From: Flaccisagitta enflata
Taxonomy: Eukaryota; Chaetognatha; Sagittoidea; Aphragmophora
Length of the DNA: 64,000 bases
Assembly: GCA_965153355.1 (NCBI GenBank)
Contig: OZ231126.1
Span: 64,356,001 to 64,420,000 of the forward strand
Direction of reading: 5' to 3'
The translations under genes and the position numbers were made by a program. Each line of letters starts with the position of its first letter. Position 1 is the stretch's first letter. Shown here one piece after another: positions 12,405-64,000 of the stretch. Under the pieces are notes generated by a model, which did not search any database, was not told the DNA's origin, and saw only the letters and a program-made list of their open reading frames with translations.

Positions 12405-15400
12405 CTCGTCCATCTATTCAGCTATCCATCTTTATCTCTATCCGTCTATCTGTCTCTCTGTCTCTATCTCTGCCTTTCTCTCTCCCAATCCTTGGCTCGC
12501 TTTACTGACTTATCTCCAACATTTACAATTGTTACCATGAAAAGACGGCGGTGAGAACTGGGTCTGATCGAAGAAAAACATATGTTCTCTTTCTGGAATA
12601 TTTTTTGCAAAAAAATCAAAGAATCAACTACGAGGAGGGAGGCGACAAATGTGAAAACAAAAGACCTTGTTAAAGCTTCAGACAATGACCCTTTTCTCCT
12701 ACACTCAATACTCATGAACTGGGACACATGTTTGATTCTTATCCTATTAAGCTTTGATATCAAGGCTTAGTCAACAACAACAACAATAACAACAACAACA
12801 AAAACACGACGACAACGACGACGACGACGAAGACGACGACGACGACGACGACGACGACGACAACAACAACAACGACGACGACAAGTACTTCACCATATCA
12901 CGCAGATGATAACTCTCTGGTTGTGAAAAGAAAATGTATACACTTTTTTGTATAAGAACGTCATTTTTTTTCCAAAGGCTTCATGTTTTTATTTTCAAGG
13001 CCAAATGAAGCCTTCAATGTTCTTAGAGCGTTCTTAATTCAAAATACTATATAAACTATAAAGAACCTTTTGATATACTATTATTTGATTATATTGAATA
13101 CATTTCTATTGGATACTATTAAAACAAATGTTAAACATTAATGTCTGGGGATATCTTCTTGGTTTTTATATAAGAAATTAAAAAGTTTTAGCTTAATTAT
13201 ACTAAAATACTAGTGTTTTGTTAATGTTCTATAAATGTTACTTTAAGCGAAATTTTTTTCTTAAGATTTTAAGCCTTCGTATGTTCTTAAGATGTTCTTA
13301 ATTTTGGGGCCATTCGAAGCCTTGATGTTCTTATAAACTAGGTTCTTATAAAAAAAAAGTGTATTTCAAATCAAATCTTCCTTTCAATGATTTCAGTTTC
13401 TAGGTTTGTTTGGTTTGACTGAATATTCATATCATTTTTTTTCTAGGGTTTTGCGATTTGAATAAATATTGGACCAATACCAATATTGGTATTGGGCCAA
13501 CAATATTTTTTTTCCAGAATTAATGAAACTATCAAAATTGGGTCATCTATATTTTTTGAAAATGTATATACATAATTGATTGATATTTAAAATGAGAATT
13601 TGAAAGTTTTTTTTCATAACTTGAAATATTGATATAAATATCAATGTAAGTCTTGGATAAGTTTTTTAAGCTTTCATTATCATGACTTTATATACCATAC
13701 TAACAAAAATTTTTTTGTAAAAATCATAGCGTATTGTACTTTATTGTATTGTATTGTTTTTTTACCAAACTGATTAGTTGTATTGGGTAAACCCAATACT
13801 TGTAAATATTGTAAAACCGATACAATACCCAATATGTATCACCCGGGCTTGCCCCCAGGCCCTCTCAGGCCTGAAATCTGCCCTCTCAGGCCTGAAATCT
13901 ACCCTCTCAGACCCAAAATCTGTCCTCTCAGGCATTGAATCTGCCCTAACAGGCCTGAAATTTGTCCTATCAGGCCTGAAATCTGCTCTCACAGGCCTGA
14001 AATTTGTCCTATCAGGCCTGAAATCTGCCCTCACAGATCCAAGGCCTGAGAGGGCAGGTTTCAGGCCTGAGAGGTTAGATTTCAGGCCTGAGAGGGCAGA
14101 AATCAGGCCTGAGAGGGCCTGGGGGGATTGACGGATGGATGAACAAACGAATGGACGAATGGACAAACGGACGAATGAAAGTCCCCCTGTGTTCTACAGG
14201 ACTTTGTCCCCTTTTGGGCCGCTGCCCTGCTTCCTCTCACTCCAACTCACAATCATTCAAAGCATCGCTGACCATATATTGCCCATGGGCGACCTGTTAC
14301 CTTTTTGGGCAGTGGCCCCAAAGGGCCAATGTCCTGTAGGACACAGGGGGGGAATTTCCAGACGTCCGTCCTTCCGTCCTTTCGTCCTTCCTCGGCCTAA
14401 GGCCTGCCCCCAGACCTCAAATATAATCTTCAGGCATAAATCTTCCCCCAGACCTTAAACCCTGCCTCAATTACCTCTTAGGCTTGCTATATTCCCCCTC
14501 AGGACGTCTGGAAATTCCCCCCTGTGTCCTACAGGACATCGGCCCTTTGGGGCTGCTGCCCTGCTCTCAGTCCACTACTTCACTTGATCACCCCAAGCAG
14601 GGCATCGGGTACTGCTGACCATGTGCGATCCTTGGATGACTAGTTGGGCAGTGGTCCCGTAGGACCAATGTCCTGTAGGACACAGGGGTTAATTTCCGTC
14701 TGTCCGTCCGTCCATCATAGTATGTCTGTCACTATATCCTTCCGTCCATCCGTCCGTCCGTCCATTTCCCCCCCCCTACAAAGCTTCTGAGCCTTATGTT
14801 CCCATTGAATAACATGGAAAATTTACTAGAAGTTGAAAATATGGGAAAACCCTATTGAATAACATGGAAAATTGACAAAATTTTGAAATAAATGCAAAAT
14901 TCAGATTGAATAACATGGAAAATTGCTATTGAAATGGAAAAAAATTCAATGTTCTCATTGAATTACAAGGAAAGTAAAAGTAGCCCCAAAGGCCTTAAAT
15001 GTGCCTTCTTAAGACCACTTCTGCAGCTAATCACTCCAAGCAGGGCGTCGGGTACTGCTGACCATGTGCGATCCTTGGATGACTAGTTTTTGGGCAGCAG
15101 CGCCAAAGGGGACCATGTCCTGTAGAACACAGGGGGACTTTCGTTCGTTCGTGCATGCATCTGTCCCCCCCGCTTCAAGGCTCAAACCCCGGCCTAAAGG
15201 CCCAAATCCCGGCCTAAAGGCCCAAATCCCAGCCACCAGGCTCAAATCCCAGCCTCCAGGCTCCAACTCCAGCCTCAAGGCTTAAATCTGAGCCTCGAGG
15301 CTCTAATCCCAGCCTCGAGGAGAGCCTCTAGACTGGAATTTGGGCCTGGAGACTGGGACTTGAGGGGGGGGACGGAGAAGAAAGAGGAGGAGGAGAAGAA

Positions 15401-17033
15401 GAAGGAGAAAATTCCCCAAATGTGTGAAAGCATAGGTCATCGACCCCTTCAGGGCCGCTGCCCAAAACAACAGTTAGGAGATAGCCAATTTGAGCTGATT
15501 TGGTTCAATATTCATTAAGGCCGTATACCCGGCCGATGTTGGCGCTTTCGGGTGGGCAGGGGCGGGTAATGTGGGTGCGCAGGGGCAGTATTTGGGTAGG
15601 CGGGGGCTGTAATGTCGCTGGGCCGGGCCGTGATGCTCACAAATCATCATTTCGGCCGATTTTGCATCATTTAAAATTTCGCCTGACGGACATATGGACA
15701 GTTTTTGACACAACTTACTTTTTGGGCAGCGGCCCCGAAGGGGCCGATGACCTATGCTTTCACACAGGAGAAATTTCTCCTCCTTCTTCTCCTCCTTTTT
15801 CTTCTCCGTCCACCCCCTTCGAAGCTCATATTCTAGCCTTGAGGCTCATATCCTAACCTATCGGCTCAAATCCTAGTCTCAAGGCCCAAATTCTAGCCTC
15901 AAGGCCAAAATCCTAGTCTCAAGGCCCAAATCCTAGCCTTGAGGCTCAAATCCCAACCTCAAGGCTCAAATCCCAACCTCAAGGCTCAAATCCCAACCTC
16001 AAGGCTCAAATCCCAACCTTGGGGCTCAAATCCTAGCCAAGAAGCTCAAATCCCAGCCTAGAGACTCAAATCCCAGCCTCGAGGCTCAGATCCCAGCCTC
16101 GAGGCTCAAATCCCAAACTTGAAGCTCAAATCTCAGCCTCAAGGCTCAAATTCTAGCTTCAAGGCTGAAATCCCAGCTTTGAGGCTCAAATCTCAGCTTT
16201 GAGGCTCAAATCCCAGCCTTGAGGCTCAAATCCCAGCCAAAGACTTACATCCCAACCTCGAGGCTCAAATCCCACCCTCGAGGCTCAAATCCCAAATCCC
16301 AACCTCGAGGCTAAAATCCCATTATTGATGCTCACTTTCAACCCTAGATCATCAAAAATTACTAAGCATAGGTCATCGGCCCCTTCGGGGCCGCTGCCCC
16401 TCTCACCATCATACACCTACATATACTCATAAGGGGCAACGAGTACCGCTGACCATCTAACGCTTTTGCGACTATTGCCATTTGTTTGGCCATTGTAGGG
16501 AGATTCGGGCGGACCGTTGGTGTGTGACAATGGTTCAGGTCACTATGATGTCATTGGTGTCGTGTCCATCGGTGACCCGATGTGTACAAGCTTACCAGGA
16601 GCCTTCACTGAAGTCTCTCAATTTATGGAGTGGATCAATAAGACAATGAACGGTACAACATTTTCTTCAGACTACAGTGGAACCCCGCAATAACAGACCC
16701 GCTTTTAAAGGTTCCCCATCAATAAAGGTCAACATTTTAAGGTCCCAAATGATAGTTTTTAATGTTATTTCACCTCTCTTTAAAGATGAAAAATCTTCTT
16801 TCCCAATGGAACCGATGAGGCGGGGTCCCACTGTAGTTTGTTACCATGTGCAAGACTAGCCTTATGAGTTATGTCTTCCGTTAGCTAACTAAACTACAGT
16901 AATCTTTGCGGCAGATAAACTGTATTCACTGTATCACGAGCAAGTAGGATTTTATCCATGTTGTGAGCAATGCACTGATCCAGACGGCGGGAAATTGACA
17001 AGAATATCTTTCTCCTCAGATGAAAACAACTGA
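2805..17033 (+). CDS. Secreted trypsin-fold (S1) serine protease, eight-exon gene
   Basis: Joining 2805-2871, 5145-5218, 6316-6441, 7464-7638, 8277-8404, 9507-9623, 16499-16652 and 16915-17033 gives an open frame of 319 residues with consistent phases. An N-terminal hydrophobic signal peptide (about residues 1-21) is followed by a short pro-segment with one Cys and the mature N terminus IIGG at residue 33. The catalytic triad is His77 (in LTAAHC), Asp134 (in ENDIALIKL) and Ser232 (in GDSGGPL). Cysteines match the 42-58, 136-201, 191-220 and 1-122 bridges of chymotrypsinogen numbering, but the 168-182 pair is absent. Position 189 is Ser and 190 is Gly, so by family rules the S1 pocket is chymotrypsin- or elastase-like rather than trypsin-like. 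Residue P1 of the activation site is Asn instead of Arg/Lys. The expected location is extracellular. The family call is very secure; the final exon is the weakest part of the model. Confidence 0.9.
3092..3210 (-). mobile_element. HP element, AGGTGCG type, in protease intron 1
   Basis: TTTTTAGGTGCG at the start, GTCGGTCGGTCGG in the middle and ACTTGGCCTTGTTTT at the end. It is antisense to the host gene. Confidence 0.65.
3211..4316. other. Protease intron 1, low-complexity stretch without gene
   Basis: AT-rich DNA with a local duplication: ATGCAATCGATAGGAAATTG with a following T-rich tail occurs at 3712 and again at 3871 (AGTGGGGTGCAATCGATAG). A tRNA-like B-box (GAGATTCGATTTC) is at 3610 without a matching A-box. 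Nothing coding was recognised. Confidence 0.5.
4317..4586 (-). mobile_element. HP element, AAGTGCG stem, with internal ATTC repeat
   Basis: The hairpin AAGTGCGTCCTCGCACTT has a perfect 7-base stem. The middle holds GGTCGGTCGG and an (ATCC/ATTC)n tract (4481-4518). The end is GGCGCACTTATTGGCC then ACTTGGCCTTGTTTT. Confidence 0.7.
5145..5218 (+). CDS. Serine protease exon 2: pro-segment and mature N terminus
   Basis: Acceptor TTTCTTTGTAG, donor CAG/GTAAGAG; phase 1 to phase 0. It encodes [10 protein letters not shown] followed by [19 protein letters not shown] is the new N terminus that forms the Ile16-Asp194 salt bridge in S1 enzymes, and PWQ is the conserved strand that follows. The Cys would be the linker Cys to the catalytic chain (Cys1-Cys122). 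Confidence 0.88.
5560..5905 (+). mobile_element. Cluster of nested HP element fragments in protease intron 2
   Basis: A head AACAAGGCCGGATACACGG at 5563 is followed by three successive tail segments: GTGACTAAAAA at 5673, GTCCGCGACTTAG at 5787 and TACGCGACTAAAAAC at 5891. This suggests insertions into each other. Confidence 0.6.
6087..6271. mobile_element. Palindromic miniature element 45 bases before protease exon 3
   Basis: Ends ACGGTATTTGTAGATAT and ATATCTACAAATACCGT are inverse copies. The inside holds perfect palindromes such as TCTCAACGCGTTGAGA. Non-coding; its closeness to an acceptor could affect splicing. Confidence 0.7.
6316..6441 (+). CDS. Serine protease exon 3: catalytic histidine
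   Basis: Acceptor CCCGTAG, donor AAG/GTAAGG, phase 0 to 0, 42 codons. It contains [17 protein letters not shown], with the catalytic His and the Cys42-Cys58 bridge. A palindromic element ends only 45 bases upstream (6271). Confidence 0.95.
6547..6586. repeat. (CA)n microsatellite in protease intron 3
   Basis: About 20 CA units, 105 bases after the exon 3 donor. Confidence 0.95.
6618..7218 (+). repeat. GAGCTA repeat, copy A (in protease intron 3)
   Basis: This is the sense-strand copy. Landmarks in order: a degenerate GTCGAAG hairpin, ACATGGTTTTCATTTTCTTAT, an exon-like block ending ATGAAATTGATAGCCTGATAG, GGTAAGTAAATTTTG, TTTGGCGCAAAGCAGAA, AGCTCATTTGGCTC, and a terminal CGACTTTTTTCC-type block with hairpin GGCGAAAGCCGCC. 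The other copies (35868, 45638, 46665, 47960) are on the other strand. Confidence 0.6.
7464..7638 (+). CDS. Serine protease exon 4: catalytic aspartate
   Basis: Acceptor TTATATTTATAG, donor AAAG/GTGAGA, phase 0 to 1. It opens with IRVGEW and carries ENDIALIKL with the catalytic Asp. The surface loop before Asp is long and aromatic-rich ([12 protein letters not shown]). Confidence 0.95.
7813..7900 (+). repeat. 20-base tandem repeat, about four copies
   Basis: The unit TTGTCAGATGAGCATATTGT is repeated with a few substitutions. It shares ATGAGCATA with the GAGCTA repeat. Confidence 0.8.
8109..8120 (+). CDS. Possible 12-base alternative microexon of the protease
   Basis: Twelve bases, AGGCACGCTGTC, sit between TTGCCTTCAG and GTAAGT, both near-consensus splice sites. 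They are phase 1 to phase 1, so inclusion or skipping keeps the frame. Inclusion would change the local sequence from MKGPFVG to MKEARCRPFVG, adding four residues and one unpaired Cys. The skipped form has a more normal family length in this loop, so I use it as the main model. Confidence 0.3.
8277..8404 (+). CDS. Serine protease exon 5: Cys122 and Cys136 strands
   Basis: Acceptor AAATCTCAG, donor AAA/GTAAGA, phase 1 to 0. It encodes PFVGTACLP, then TGCWLSGWG, matching the conserved CLP (Cys122) and CxxxGWG (Cys136) blocks of S1 proteases. Confidence 0.93.
8405..9174. other. Protease intron 5, unique-looking sequence
   Basis: No exon was found. A segment at 8735-8815 has a tRNA B-box-like GATTCGAACCTGG followed by residues that read like an inverted tRNA-derived repeat (compare 33695 and 33815), but no complete cloverleaf could be drawn. 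Confidence 0.4.
9189..9375. repeat. (ATTC)n microsatellite inside an HP element remnant
   Basis: About 45 ATTC units with rare changes. The sequence after it (AAATTCTTAATCAAGCGAGG, CACTTATTGGCC, ACTTGGTCTTGTTT to 9441) matches the end of the HP element at 4317-4586, so the tetranucleotide grew inside that element. Confidence 0.9.
9507..9623 (+). CDS. Serine protease exon 6: 170s loop and S1 pocket entry
   Basis: Acceptor CCTTCAATAG, donor CAC/GTAAGTA, phase 0 to 0, 39 codons. It ends FKWSGCH, giving Ser189, Gly190, Cys191 and His192. The segment that normally holds Cys168 and Cys182 (ICAG) has no cysteine. The exon is followed by a 6.9-kb intron. Confidence 0.85.
9768..10345. mobile_element. 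FB element in protease intron 6
   Basis: The left arm GGGCAGCGGCTCCGAAGGG and TCCTGTAGAACACAGGGGG is matched by the inverse right arm with TTCTACAGGACTTTGTCCC and GGGGCCGCTGCCCTG. The interior has CAAATCCAAGCA-type short repeats in both orientations. Confidence 0.7.
11629..11960. repeat. Compound CT blocks with a repeated 30-base spacer
   Basis: Long CT tracts alternate three times with the spacer GTTAGTTTGCACGAAGAAAA followed by CAATGACATAGTTTC, so the higher-order unit is CT tract plus spacer. Confidence 0.85.
12039..12212 (+). mobile_element. HP element, AGTCGCG type
   Basis: AACAAGGCCTGATACACGG head, GTGCGGGTGAGCAGGGGCC, GTAAAGTGTGACCGACC and GCAGGGTGTAAAGTCGCGT. The terminal hairpin is incomplete (followed by AGGATTC). 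Confidence 0.7.
12283..12411. repeat. (ATCT)n microsatellite
   Basis: About 30 tetranucleotide units with one CTGT interruption. Confidence 0.95.
12772..12885. repeat. (AAC)n/(GAC)n trinucleotide repeat
   Basis: CAACAA units change into GACGAC units and back. Confidence 0.95.
12886..13720. other. AT-rich interior of the large element, no gene
   Basis: AGAACGTC, TTCAAGGCC and GAAGCCTT motifs recur in inverted copies at 12955-13025 and 13265-13345 (about 70-base arms), so this too is a small foldback. Confidence 0.5.
13855..14125. repeat. 21-base minisatellite that switches orientation
   Basis: The unit GGCCTGAAATCTGCCCTCTCA runs forward from 13855 to about 14040, then appears as its reverse complement (GGCCTGAGAGGGCAGATTTCA) to 14125. 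It forms the centre of the FB element. Confidence 0.85.
14303..14642. mobile_element. Complete FB element
   Basis: From GGGCAGTGGCCCCAAAGGGC with TCCTGTAGGACACAGG to the inverse TGTCCTACAGGACATCGGCC, then GACCATGTGCGATCCTTGG. The interior is CCCCAGACCT-type short repeats. It abuts the next element head to tail. Confidence 0.75.
14643..15087. mobile_element. FB element with CATGGAAAATT interior
   Basis: GGGCAGTGGTCCCGTAGGAC left arm; the right end is TGACCATGTGCGATCCTTGG. The interior TTGAATAACATGGAAAATTG repeats are inverse to those at 170-330. Confidence 0.7.
15088..15466. mobile_element. Chimeric FB element
   Basis: The left arm carries the TCCTGTAGAACACAGGGGG version, while the right end carries the GAAAGCATAGGTCATCG version, so two subfamilies are joined. 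The interior is a 20-base GGCCTAAAGGCCCAAATCCC minisatellite. Confidence 0.65.
15719..16482. mobile_element. FB element, CATAGGTCATCGG subfamily, with long minisatellite
   Basis: Arms are GGGCAGCGGCCCCGAAGGGG with GATGACCTATGCTTTC, and the inverse AAGCATAGGTCATCGGCCCC. Between them are about 25 copies of a 20-base unit (CCTCGAGGCTCAAATCCCAG), itself partly palindromic. It ends only 17 bases before the catalytic-serine exon. Confidence 0.75.
16499..16652 (+). CDS. Serine protease exon 7: catalytic serine
   Basis: Acceptor TTTGGCCATTGTAG and phase 0 start. It encodes GDSGGPLVC with the nucleophilic Ser, then SIGDPMC (Cys220) and a terminal helix ending [10 protein letters not shown]. The donor AACG/GTACAA is fair rather than strong. 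If it is not used, reading continues for 13 codons (12 beyond the codon that spans the donor) to a TAA at 16691 inside an inserted element. Confidence 0.95.
16675..16833. mobile_element. Pogo/Tc1-like MITE in the last protease intron
   Basis: Ends CAGTGGAACCCCGC and GCGGGGTCCCACTG match in 13 of 14 bases and are flanked by TA on both sides. At 159 bases it has no coding capacity. It starts 22 bases after the exon 7 donor. Confidence 0.75.
16915..17033 (+). CDS. Serine protease exon 8: cysteine-containing C-terminal tail (tentative)
   Basis: Acceptor CTTTGCGGCAG joined in phase 1 opens 39 codons to a TGA at 17031. The tail includes [15 protein letters not shown]1 proteases normally end near the terminal helix, so this is an extension of about 38 residues. 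It fits by phase and splice motif only. No canonical AATAAA follows within 250 bases. Confidence 0.45.
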
Positions 17034-17285
17034 GTCTTCTTCCTCGCCAAGTTCAAAACAAGCAACTGAATCTTCAAAAACGCCAAAAACCTGAGCCATT
17101 GTCTGGAAGAATAATGGTTGACAAACTTCGCCTGTAATTGCTGAAAACAGCTTAATTCATCGTTGCAGTGATTTTCCTCGCTAAATAACTATCAACCATT
17201 GTTATAAATTATCGTTGTTTCATTTACCTTAGTTTCTGACAAATATGTTGATGATTCTGTATTTCTTAATGTATGATACGTTTTC

Positions 17286-17536
17286 TTTTAGTCGCGAACA
17301 TGCAACTCTACACCTTGCTGTGTTGGTTTGTTGGCTGGTCGGCAGGTATGTCTGTCTGTCTGTCTGTCCCAATCCTGAAATATAGTCTTTTCTTGTCATT
17401 TTTTTGGTGTTTTAGGTCATTGTAGGGTTTGTAAGTGTGAACTGCTGTTGTACTGTACTGTCTGTAGTTCTGTAGTACTGTAGCACTGCCCCTGCCCATC
17501 TGTCCGCCACTTATGCCCTGTTTTGGGCTTGTTTTT
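17286..17536 (-). mobile_element. HP element fragment
   Basis: Begins TTTTAGTCGCGAACATGCAACTC then GTCTGTCTGTC repeats. The far end is less clear (GGGCTTGTTTTT). Confidence 0.45.
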
Positions 17537-17607
17537 AGATATTCCTTAAAGTAATAGCATTGATGGTAGCATTGATGACTGTATGAATGAATAAATGAAA
17601 TTATTAG

Positions 17608-17748
17608 TTGCGGACACGAGGCTTTGTCCATCCGTCCGTCCGTCCTTCCGTTGGTCCGTAATGATCGAGTTGGAAATTGTGAAAACGCGCATTTCCACCC
17701 CTGCCCACCAGTCCGCAATGATTGGCCGTGTATCCGGCCTTGTTTTTC
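17608..17748 (-). mobile_element. HP element, AGTTGCG type
   Basis: TAGTTGCGGACACGAGGCTTTGTCC at one end and GGCCGTGTATCCGGCCTTGTT at the other. Confidence 0.7.
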
Positions 17749-17844
17749 GATAAGAACGATACATCAGCGGTGTAGTTGTAAGAATCGGAGGATAGATCTG
17801 TAGAAGGCTTTGACGACTTGTTTCCAACAGCGCCCTTATTTAAA

Positions 17845-17920
17845 AACAAGGCCGGATACACGGCTTCTCCAGTCGCGTGCGTGCGGGCAGGAGCAGTGCT
17901 GGAGAAGGTCACTACTATCT
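17845..17920 (+). mobile_element. Truncated HP element head
   Basis: ACAAGGCCGGATACACGG with CAGTCGCGTGCG; the remainder is missing. Confidence 0.65.
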
Positions 17921-18215
17921 AGCTCAAAAGTATAGACACAAGAAGAGCATTAATTAATTCATTCACTAAATAATATATGGTATAATTCCGGAATATGTTT
18001 AATATGTGTCCTCCTATCAAAATGTGTCCTCCCTGGGCATTAACAACAGCCTTCATTCGCCTTAGCATGCTTTTGTAGAGAAATTTGAGGTAAGTTGGTG
18101 AGATCTTCCCCAGATTATTACAACAATTTTTTTTAGCCTTGCAGTCATGTTGCAGCCATGTTGCAATACCAGCCCCAAGGCCCAAATCCCAGCCTCAAGG
18201 CCCAATTCCAAGCCT

Positions 18216-18500
18216 AACAGGTCGCCCAAGAGCAATATGTGGTCAGCGATGCCCGTTGCCCTGCTTTGAGTGATTGTGAATTGGAGTGAGGGGGAGCATG
18301 GCAGCGGCCCCGAAGGGGAAGAAGTCCTGTAGAACACAGGGGGACTTTCGTTCGTCCTGCCTGAAGAAGTGAATGAGATGCTATAGAGGGCTGACTGAAG
18401 GCCTTCAAAAGCCTAAACTGATGTCTAAGAGGGCTGATGTAAGGCGTTATAATGCCAATCAGAAGCCTGAGAGGGCTCAGTGAGACAGACAGACAGACAG
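18216..18500. mobile_element. Half FB element
   Basis: The left arm only: TATGTGGTCAGCGATGCCC, GCAGCGGCCCCGAAGGGG, GTCCTGTAGAACACAGGGGG, followed by CTGAGAGGGC-type units. No right arm. Confidence 0.6.
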
Positions 18501-18548
18501 ACAGGCAGACTTTCATTCTCTATGCTATGCAAATGCAACGATATAGAG

Positions 18549-18650
18549 CCGCTGCCGCTACCGCTGCTGCTACCGCTGTCGCTGCCGCTGCCGCTACCGC
18601 TACCGCTGCCGATACTGCTACCGCTGCCGCTACCGCTACCGCTGCCGCTA
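18549..18650. repeat. CCGCTA/CCGCTG hexanucleotide minisatellite
   Basis: About 17 units of GCCGCT or ACCGCT; GC-rich compared with its surroundings. Confidence 0.85.
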
Positions 18651-18711
18651 TCTTAATGTCGCCAGTCAGTTAAGGATTGTCAATAGAAACCGCATGGCTA
18701 TCTTATATCAA

Positions 18712-18947
18712 ACAAGGCCGGATACACGGCTGCCCCAGTCGCGTGCGGGTGGGCAGGGGCTGTATTTTAGGTCACTTGATCATTTGGGCTGGAGCAGTGA
18801 GGCCAAAGACCGCAAAAACCCCAAAAAAGTAAAGTGTGACGGATGGACGGACCGACGGACGGACCGACGCGACGGAGGGACCGACAGACGGACAGACCGA
18901 CGGACCGACAAAGCGGGGTGTAGAGTCGCGTAGCACGCGACTAAAAA
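18712..18947 (+). mobile_element. Complete HP element, AGTCGCG stem (reference copy)
   Basis: All parts are present in order: ACAAGGCCGGATACACGG, CAGTCGCGTGCGGGTGGGCA, GGTCACTTGATCATTTGGGC, GTAAAGTGTGACGGA, a GACGGACC-type tract, ACAAAGCGGGGTGTAG, then the hairpin AGTCGCGTAGCACGCGACT and AAAAA. Length 236. It is non-coding, and no long poly(A) tail or terminal inverted repeats were seen. Confidence 0.8.
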
Positions 18948-19154
18948 TATAAATCAACACGGCATCGGATTTACTCCAGAGACAAATGCTTACACGCCAC
19001 ATAGCTACAAAGTAAGCCAAAATATTATCGCACTTGTTTGCTTCTGACGAAATAATAAATTTACCGATCGACATTGTTAAGTATTTCTTCTCATTGATGA
19101 TATCTCCGTACAGCCATAAGATGTCTTTTCGAAACTCGATCAAAAGTGTAATAA

Positions 19155-63371
<44,217 letters not shown>

Positions 63372-63419
63372 CTGTGGGCGAGAAAAAAAGTGGTGGGGGA
63401 GAAAAAATCAAGATGGCTG

Positions 63420-63422
<3 letters not shown>

Positions 63423-63495
<73 letters not shown>

Positions 63496-63545
63496 GATAG
63501 ACAGAAACAGACAGAGACAGACAGACAGACTGCAGACAGAAAGCG
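63423..63545. repeat. (GA)n and (CAGA)n tract
   Basis: GA to 63474, then CAGA units, 50 bases upstream of the PTB1 exon acceptor. Confidence 0.95.
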
Positions 63546-64000
63546 AGCCAGGAAGGGAAACTGACTGATTGACAGACTGGCTACCGTTTTACAGACAAAC
63601 AGACAGACACAAAGACAGACAAACAAACAGACGATTTGCGCGTCCCTTTGGATTTGAGGATTAGCCGTCATTAGCAGTCATTAGCTGGGTTAGACAGCAA
63701 GAGGGCGATGGCAACCTCATCGAGATTTTGCTTTTCGTTTGTGACCAAAAAACCTGTTGCTTGTTTCTTTTTTTAAGGAGAGGGGGGGGGGGGCTCGTGC
63801 CCCTGTTACCAATTTTATGGTAGCAGGGTGATTAGGTGATCGGCGCAACACGATGGCTGATTGATTTTCCCTCTAGTTCTCGCAATCAATGTTGCTCATC
63901 AAATTCACTCAGTTGGGTGATAATATTCCACGTGCATCAGATAACGCAAGCGCATTGACTGTCATAATGCCGGTTTAACCGATCCAACGCCGGTTTTCCA
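63546..64000. other. Right edge, no exon seen
   Basis: A G run at 63782-63793 and AT-rich DNA. The missing 5' exons of the adaptor gene are not visible here. Confidence 0.4.

Larger units (their letters stand above)
10445..13853. mobile_element. Large non-autonomous element with GGCAAGCCCGGG ends
   Basis: The ends GGCAAGCCCGGGCGATAC and GTATCACCCGGGCTTGCC are inverse, and CAATAC/GTATTG-rich subterminal blocks (10510-10610, 13700-13835) flank the interior. The 3.4 kb carries microsatellites, an HP element and AT-rich DNA but no transposase-like frame. The neighbouring CCCCCAGGC on both sides may be a target duplication. Confidence 0.55.
10355..14300. mobile_element. FB element split by a 3.4-kb insertion
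   Basis: The left arm 10355-10444 (GGGCAGCGGCCCTGACGGG, GTAGAACACGGGGACTTTCG) is inverse to the right arm 14170-14300 (GAAAGTCCCCCTGTGTTCTAC). Everything between 10445 and 13853 has its own terminal repeats, so it was inserted into an older FB element. Confidence 0.65.
17034..19154. other. Spacer between the two convergent genes
   Basis: It contains three HP fragments, an FB fragment, a CCGCTA minisatellite and one complete HP element, but no further gene. The 3' ends of both genes would lie here. Confidence 0.6.

Noticed and set aside
13855-14125. CRISPR-like array of regular palindromic units
   Set aside because: Units abut with no unique spacers, are in a eukaryotic intron, and belong to an FB element core.

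Overview
This window is nuclear DNA of a multicellular animal, probably a marine invertebrate; I cannot name the species. The evidence is two spliced genes with GT-AG introns of 0.2 to 10 kb. One encodes a secreted trypsin-fold serine protease. The other encodes a Disabled-type phosphotyrosine-binding (PTB) adaptor, a metazoan signalling family. By eye, more than 90 percent of the window is non-coding and is packed with microsatellites, foldback elements and small dispersed repeats. There is no bacterial operon structure, CRISPR array, rRNA or convincing tRNA.

Layout. Bases 1-2800 are repeats and a short promoter region with a TATA box at 2747. Bases 2805-17033 on the + strand are an eight-exon serine protease gene (about 319 residues by my splice model), with a 6.9-kb intron ahead of the catalytic-serine exon. 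Bases 17034-19154 separate two convergent genes. Bases 63371-19155 on the - strand hold 13 exons (674 residues, 5'-incomplete at the right edge of the window) of a protein with PTB domain 1, a Ser/Pro-rich acidic linker, PTB domain 2, a charged helical segment and a C-terminal fibronectin type III domain. All 12 internal exon-exon phases agree, which is strong support for the chain.

The non-coding part is structured. (i) HP elements: about 35 copies of a roughly 120-280 bp element with an ACAAGGCC head, a GACGGACG-type mid section and a terminal hairpin followed by CTAAAAA. At least five stem sequences occur, each with a matching complementary arm. (ii) FB elements: foldback elements with terminal TCCTGTAGGACA arms around minisatellites. 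(iii) The GAGCTA repeat: copies carry an exon-like segment with splice signals, and one copy lies in the protease gene. (iv) Several large palindromes, including a 7.3-kb interrupted inverted repeat in the adaptor gene and a nearly perfect 478-bp tandem duplication. (v) Very long CT, GT, GAAA, ATTC and TTTTC tracts. Repeats start within about 17 bases downstream of 7 of the 12 internal 5' splice sites of the adaptor gene.

The protease would be secreted and the adaptor is expected to be cytosolic; nothing in the sequence links them functionally. Exon joins are inferred from splice motifs, phase and family fit, not from transcripts.
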